DNA from: Candidatus Nomurabacteria bacterium
GTDB taxonomy: Bacteria > Patescibacteriota > Minisyncoccia > Phycocordibacterales > UBA9973
Assembly (NCBI GenBank): GCA_026395935.1
Contig: JAPLXT010000078.1
Coordinates: 1 to 6,817 of the forward strand
Reading direction: 5' to 3'
Length of the DNA stretch: 6,817 nt
Made by a program: the position numbers and the translations under genes
Shown: piece after piece, positions 4,825 through 6,817 of the stretch
Layout: each line of letters starts with the position of its first letter
Numbering within the stretch: position 1 is the first letter of the stretch
The notes under the pieces: generated by a model
What the model saw: only the letters and a program-made list of their open reading frames with translations
Told to the model about the DNA's origin: nothing
Database searches by the model: none

Positions 4825-6021
4825 TTAAATTTTTGATTCTGGATAAATTATATCCCAGAGGGCAGCAGCGACATTGTGAGACTTGCCTACTAGAGGGAAG
4901 TGATGAAGATCGATGAAGGGAGCGGAGTTACATTCGATGACTCCGCATTTTGGTTGGTCCTTCCACGAGATAGAGACATCATCCATAATGAAGTCTACTC
5001 CTATATGTGGATCATTTAGAACTTTGCCGATTTTTTCTAACATTTCCTTATTGTCAGGGTGGACAACATCAGTCATATCCGTGAGTCCTCCGCCGACTGC
5101 ACGACTAGTCTTCTGACCTAAGGTCACTATCTCTTTATCTTTGGGAATTGTGTCGGCATTTTTACCCCAGTGTGTGAGTTCTTTGATGGCTTCATCGTCT
5201 AAGGCAAGCTGGTGGAAAATTGGTCCGGCACGAAGTGGATTCTTGTTCTCAAGATCTATAAGTTCACGCACGTTGTGTACTCCATCACCGATTACATAAG
5301 CTGGCTCACGACGAAGAACTGCTATCAATTTACCGCCGATAACTGTGCCTCTATGTACATAGCCAGTAAGTTCTTCTTCAATCATGACCCATGGGGAGAG
5401 TTGATGAGCGAGCTTATAAGCTTTGATTAATTCTTCTTCTGTCGATATATGTGTTGTTGTATGGCGACTTCTGGAGCCTAAGTTTGGCTTTGTTATTACT
5501 GGCTTATTTATTGAATTAAATATTTTCAATGCTTCTTTTTTGCTACTTGCTATTCCTCCGGCTGCAACCTTGATGCCTTCTTTTGCAAAGTGCTTTTTCA
5601 TTTCATTCTTATTATCCATCCATTCGAGACCTTTTGGATTATAGTCCTTTGTCCTTGGTAATACATCGAAAAATCTCATCTCGCCTTTAAATTTTGAAAT
5701 AAATATATCATTACCGATTCCAAATAAGTGGAATTCTTTCATTGCGATTCCTCTTTTGACAGCTTCCTCCCACAAGACTTTTGTTCGGAGACTATCTTTA
5801 TCATTTAAGGCTGTTGTTACATTACCAAAATGAAGTATTGTTAGAATTTTTATTAGTATTGGACCTATCCACTCTAATTTATCTTCTGGTATCCATCTGC
5901 CCATCCAGTTAGTCCAAGGCTCTATCTTGTTACTCAACCAAATAGAAATATAAACTAGTTTATGATTCACCTGTGCACCTCCGCAATCCACACAATAATT
6001 TTTCTTTTTTTGTTCTGACAT
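4825..6021 (-). CDS. ATP-grasp ligase, cyanophycin synthetase/RimK-like
   Basis: The 398-residue protein has a C-terminal ATP-grasp domain (about 135-395). Recognisable parts are the nucleotide-binding lysine in PVITKPNLGSRSR (K178), the acidic hinge WVMIEEELTGYVHRGTVIGGKLIAVLRREPAYVIGDG (211-247), and the metal-binding end GVDFIMDD (341-348) with VIECNSAPFIDLHHFP (361-376; E363 and N365 are likely Mg2+ ligands). The YVIGDGVHNVRELIDLEN stretch is like cyanophycin-synthetase-type ATP-grasp domains, which join an amino acid or peptide carboxylate to an amine through an acyl phosphate. There is no Mur-ligase half, so it is not full-length CphA, and the substrate is unknown. The N-terminal 130 residues, with a single CxxC (C10, C13), are unassigned. 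ATG 6021 is 7 nt after a TATTAT -10 box, so the mRNA may be leaderless. It lies downstream of the comF-like gene on the same strand. Confidence 0.85.
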   Translation of the reverse strand: MSEQKKKNYCVDCGGAQVNHKLVYISIWLSNKIEPWTNWMGRWIPEDKLEWIGPILIKILTILHFGNVTTALNDKDSLRTKVLWEEAVKRGIAMKEFHLFGIGNDIFISKFKGEMRFFDVLPRTKDYNPKGLEWMDNKNEMKKHFAKEGIKVAAGGIASSKKEALKIFNSINKPVITKPNLGSRSRHTTTHISTEEELIKAYKLAHQLSPWVMIEEELTGYVHRGTVIGGKLIAVLRREPAYVIGDGVHNVRELIDLENKNPLRAGPIFHQLALDDEAIKELTHWGKNADTIPKDKEIVTLGQKTSRAVGGGLTDMTDVVHPDNKEMLEKIGKVLNDPHIGVDFIMDDVSISWKDQPKCGVIECNSAPFIDLHHFPLVGKSHNVAAALWDIIYPESKI

Positions 6022-6027
6022 AACTAT

Positions 6028-6033
6028 ATAATA
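6028..6033 (-). promoter_or_regulatory. Possible -10 box of the ATP-grasp gene
   Basis: On the minus strand TATTAT (6033-6028) sits 7 nt before the ATG at 6021, the same leaderless geometry as the promoter at 262-289. The best -35 candidate at 17-bp spacing is TTTGCT (6056-6051), only 3 of 6 to consensus. The promoter would lie in the 3' end of the comF-like gene. Confidence 0.35.
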
Positions 6034-6038
6034 TCAGA

Positions 6039-6083
6039 CTAGTGTGCAACAGCAAAGCCGACGACTTTTTTCGCGCCAGACTT
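6039..6083 (-). other. In-frame remnant of the comF C-terminus after a TAA
   Basis: Directly after the TAA (6086-6084), the same frame continues for 14 codons, KSGAKKVVGFAVAH, to a TAG at 6041-6039. ComF-family proteins normally end with such a stretch (a helix of the form LKKxGAKxV followed by a short strand). The segment therefore looks like the true C-terminus separated by one nonsense codon. Confidence 0.75.
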
Positions 6084-6725
6084 TTATAAAAGTTTTATCA
6101 TCTCTCCTAGAGTACCGCCCGTAGTCGTGACGTCATCGATGATTATTATTGTTTTACCCATAATCTGCTCCGCATCTTTTATTTCAAATGCTCCTTTTAT
6201 ATTTTTCAATCTTTTATTTCTATTTTCTATTCGAGCTTGTGGAACAGTATTGGCTTTTTTATAAATAATATCTTTTTTAATTGTAAATAAATTTGTATCT
6301 GCAAAATTACAAAAACCTTTTGCTATTATTTCAGATTGATTGTACCCACGGACCTTTCTTTTATCATTTGATATAGGTACTGGTACTATATAGATAGGGG
6401 AGCCAGCCGAAAACATTCGCAAAGACTGTATTTCTTCTAAAAAAGATGAATACAATAATTCTCCTAATTTTCTCCCCAAGTAGGGGGAGTGATAATACTT
6501 GAGTTTCCATATAGCTTTCTTTATGAGAGGGTCTCGATAGTCATACAAAGCCATTATTTTTTCTTCAGTGGGTCTTTCAGCCAAACGGAGCCCGTCTATA
6601 CAATTTTCACACAGTATTTGACCTCCTTTTCTACACCCAAGACACTTGGAGGGGAATAATATTTCTAAAATTAGACTGAATCCTCTTTTTATTGTATTAA
6701 TAGTTTTTTTTGTAGTTTCCCCCAT
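6084..6725 (-). CDS. ComF-family phosphoribosyltransferase, C-terminus cut by TAA
   Basis: The 213-residue product starts with an amphipathic helix and a zinc-binding four-cysteine motif, CLGC (C28, C31) and CENC (C39, C42). A phosphoribosyltransferase domain follows, with YIVPVPIS (112-119), KVRGYNQSE (124-132), VPQARIENRNKR (161-172) and the PRPP-binding loop IIIIDDVTTTGGT (193-205). This order is that of ComFC/GntX-type proteins, linked to DNA uptake in competent bacteria; in others the role is unclear. It ends prematurely at GEMIKLL-TAA. Fourteen more in-frame codons restore the usual end, so TTA-TAA-AAG probably derives from a sense codon such as AAA. The catalytic PRPP loop is intact, so a truncated product could fold, but the last helix and strand would be lost. 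It lies upstream of the ATP-grasp gene on the same strand and diverges from the gene at 6769. Confidence 0.85.
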   Translation of the reverse strand: MGETTKKTINTIKRGFSLILEILFPSKCLGCRKGGQILCENCIDGLRLAERPTEEKIMALYDYRDPLIKKAIWKLKYYHSPYLGRKLGELLYSSFLEEIQSLRMFSAGSPIYIVPVPISNDKRKVRGYNQSEIIAKGFCNFADTNLFTIKKDIIYKKANTVPQARIENRNKRLKNIKGAFEIKDAEQIMGKTIIIIDDVTTTGGTLGEMIKLL

Positions 6726-6749
6726 TTCATAATTTTACTATATATGTGT

Positions 6750-6755
6750 TATACT
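6750..6755 (+). promoter_or_regulatory. Possible -10 box of the rightmost gene
   Basis: TATACT at 6750-6755 (5 of 6 to consensus) lies 13 nt before ATG 6769 in the 43-bp divergent intergenic region. No good -35 box is seen at the right distance. Confidence 0.35.
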
Positions 6756-6768
6756 TAACAGTAGCATT

Positions 6769-6817
6769 ATGGATAATTCATTAAAGAATATAATATCATC
6801 TGGGTTAGCCAGTTTAT
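6769..6817 (+). CDS. N-terminus of an unidentified protein (partial)
   Basis: ATG 6769 opens a frame that runs to the end of the window, MDNSLKNIISSGLASL. It is divergent from the comF-like gene, and a plausible -10 box precedes it. Sixteen residues are too few to assign a family. Confidence 0.45.
   Translation, partial: MDNSLKNIISSGLASL

Overview
The window looks like part of a Candidate Phyla Radiation (Patescibacteria) genome. It is AT-rich, Shine-Dalgarno sequences are nearly absent, several start codons sit right at the predicted transcription start, and several proteins resemble uncharacterised families common in Parcubacteria-like genomes. This assignment is an inference from style and recalled family resemblance, not a search.

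The main feature is a diversity-generating retroelement (DGR) spanning about 2079-4713. Its parts are a target gene (2151-2861) whose last 37 codons form the variable repeat (VR, 2747-2858), a template repeat (TR, 3188-3299) 441 bp downstream, a hairpin with a T-run just after the TR, an Avd-type accessory gene on the minus strand (core 3313-3681), and a DGR-type reverse transcriptase on the plus strand (3706-4713). VR and TR align without gaps over 112 nt. They differ at 20 positions, and every one is an adenine in the TR (20 of 32 A changed, 0 of 80 non-A changed), which is the signature of adenine-directed mutagenic retrohoming. The target has a near-ideal promoter. The avd reading frame has no usable start unless an 11-nt C/G homopolymer changes length, so avd may be phase-variable, frameshifted or mis-assembled.

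Left flank: the end of an unidentified gene (1-94), an overlapping 38-aa membrane peptide, a strong terminator (224-256), then an apparent operon (296-1967) of a small membrane protein, a conserved CPR-type hypothetical protein and a HAD-superfamily hydrolase. That operon ends in a second strong terminator, which is followed at once by a perfect 32-bp palindrome (2003-2034) on the border of the DGR.

Right flank: the RT converges on a minus-strand ATP-grasp gene across a structured, GC-richer intergenic element (4714-4824). Upstream of the ATP-grasp gene on the same strand is a ComF-family phosphoribosyltransferase gene with an in-frame TAA 14 codons before its natural-looking end. A further plus-strand gene begins at 6769 and runs out of the window.

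Inferred working of the DGR: the TR RNA is reverse transcribed by the RT with Avd, adenines are copied unfaithfully, and the cDNA replaces the VR. This diversifies up to about 14 observed surface positions in the C-terminal domain of the target. What the target binds is unknown.
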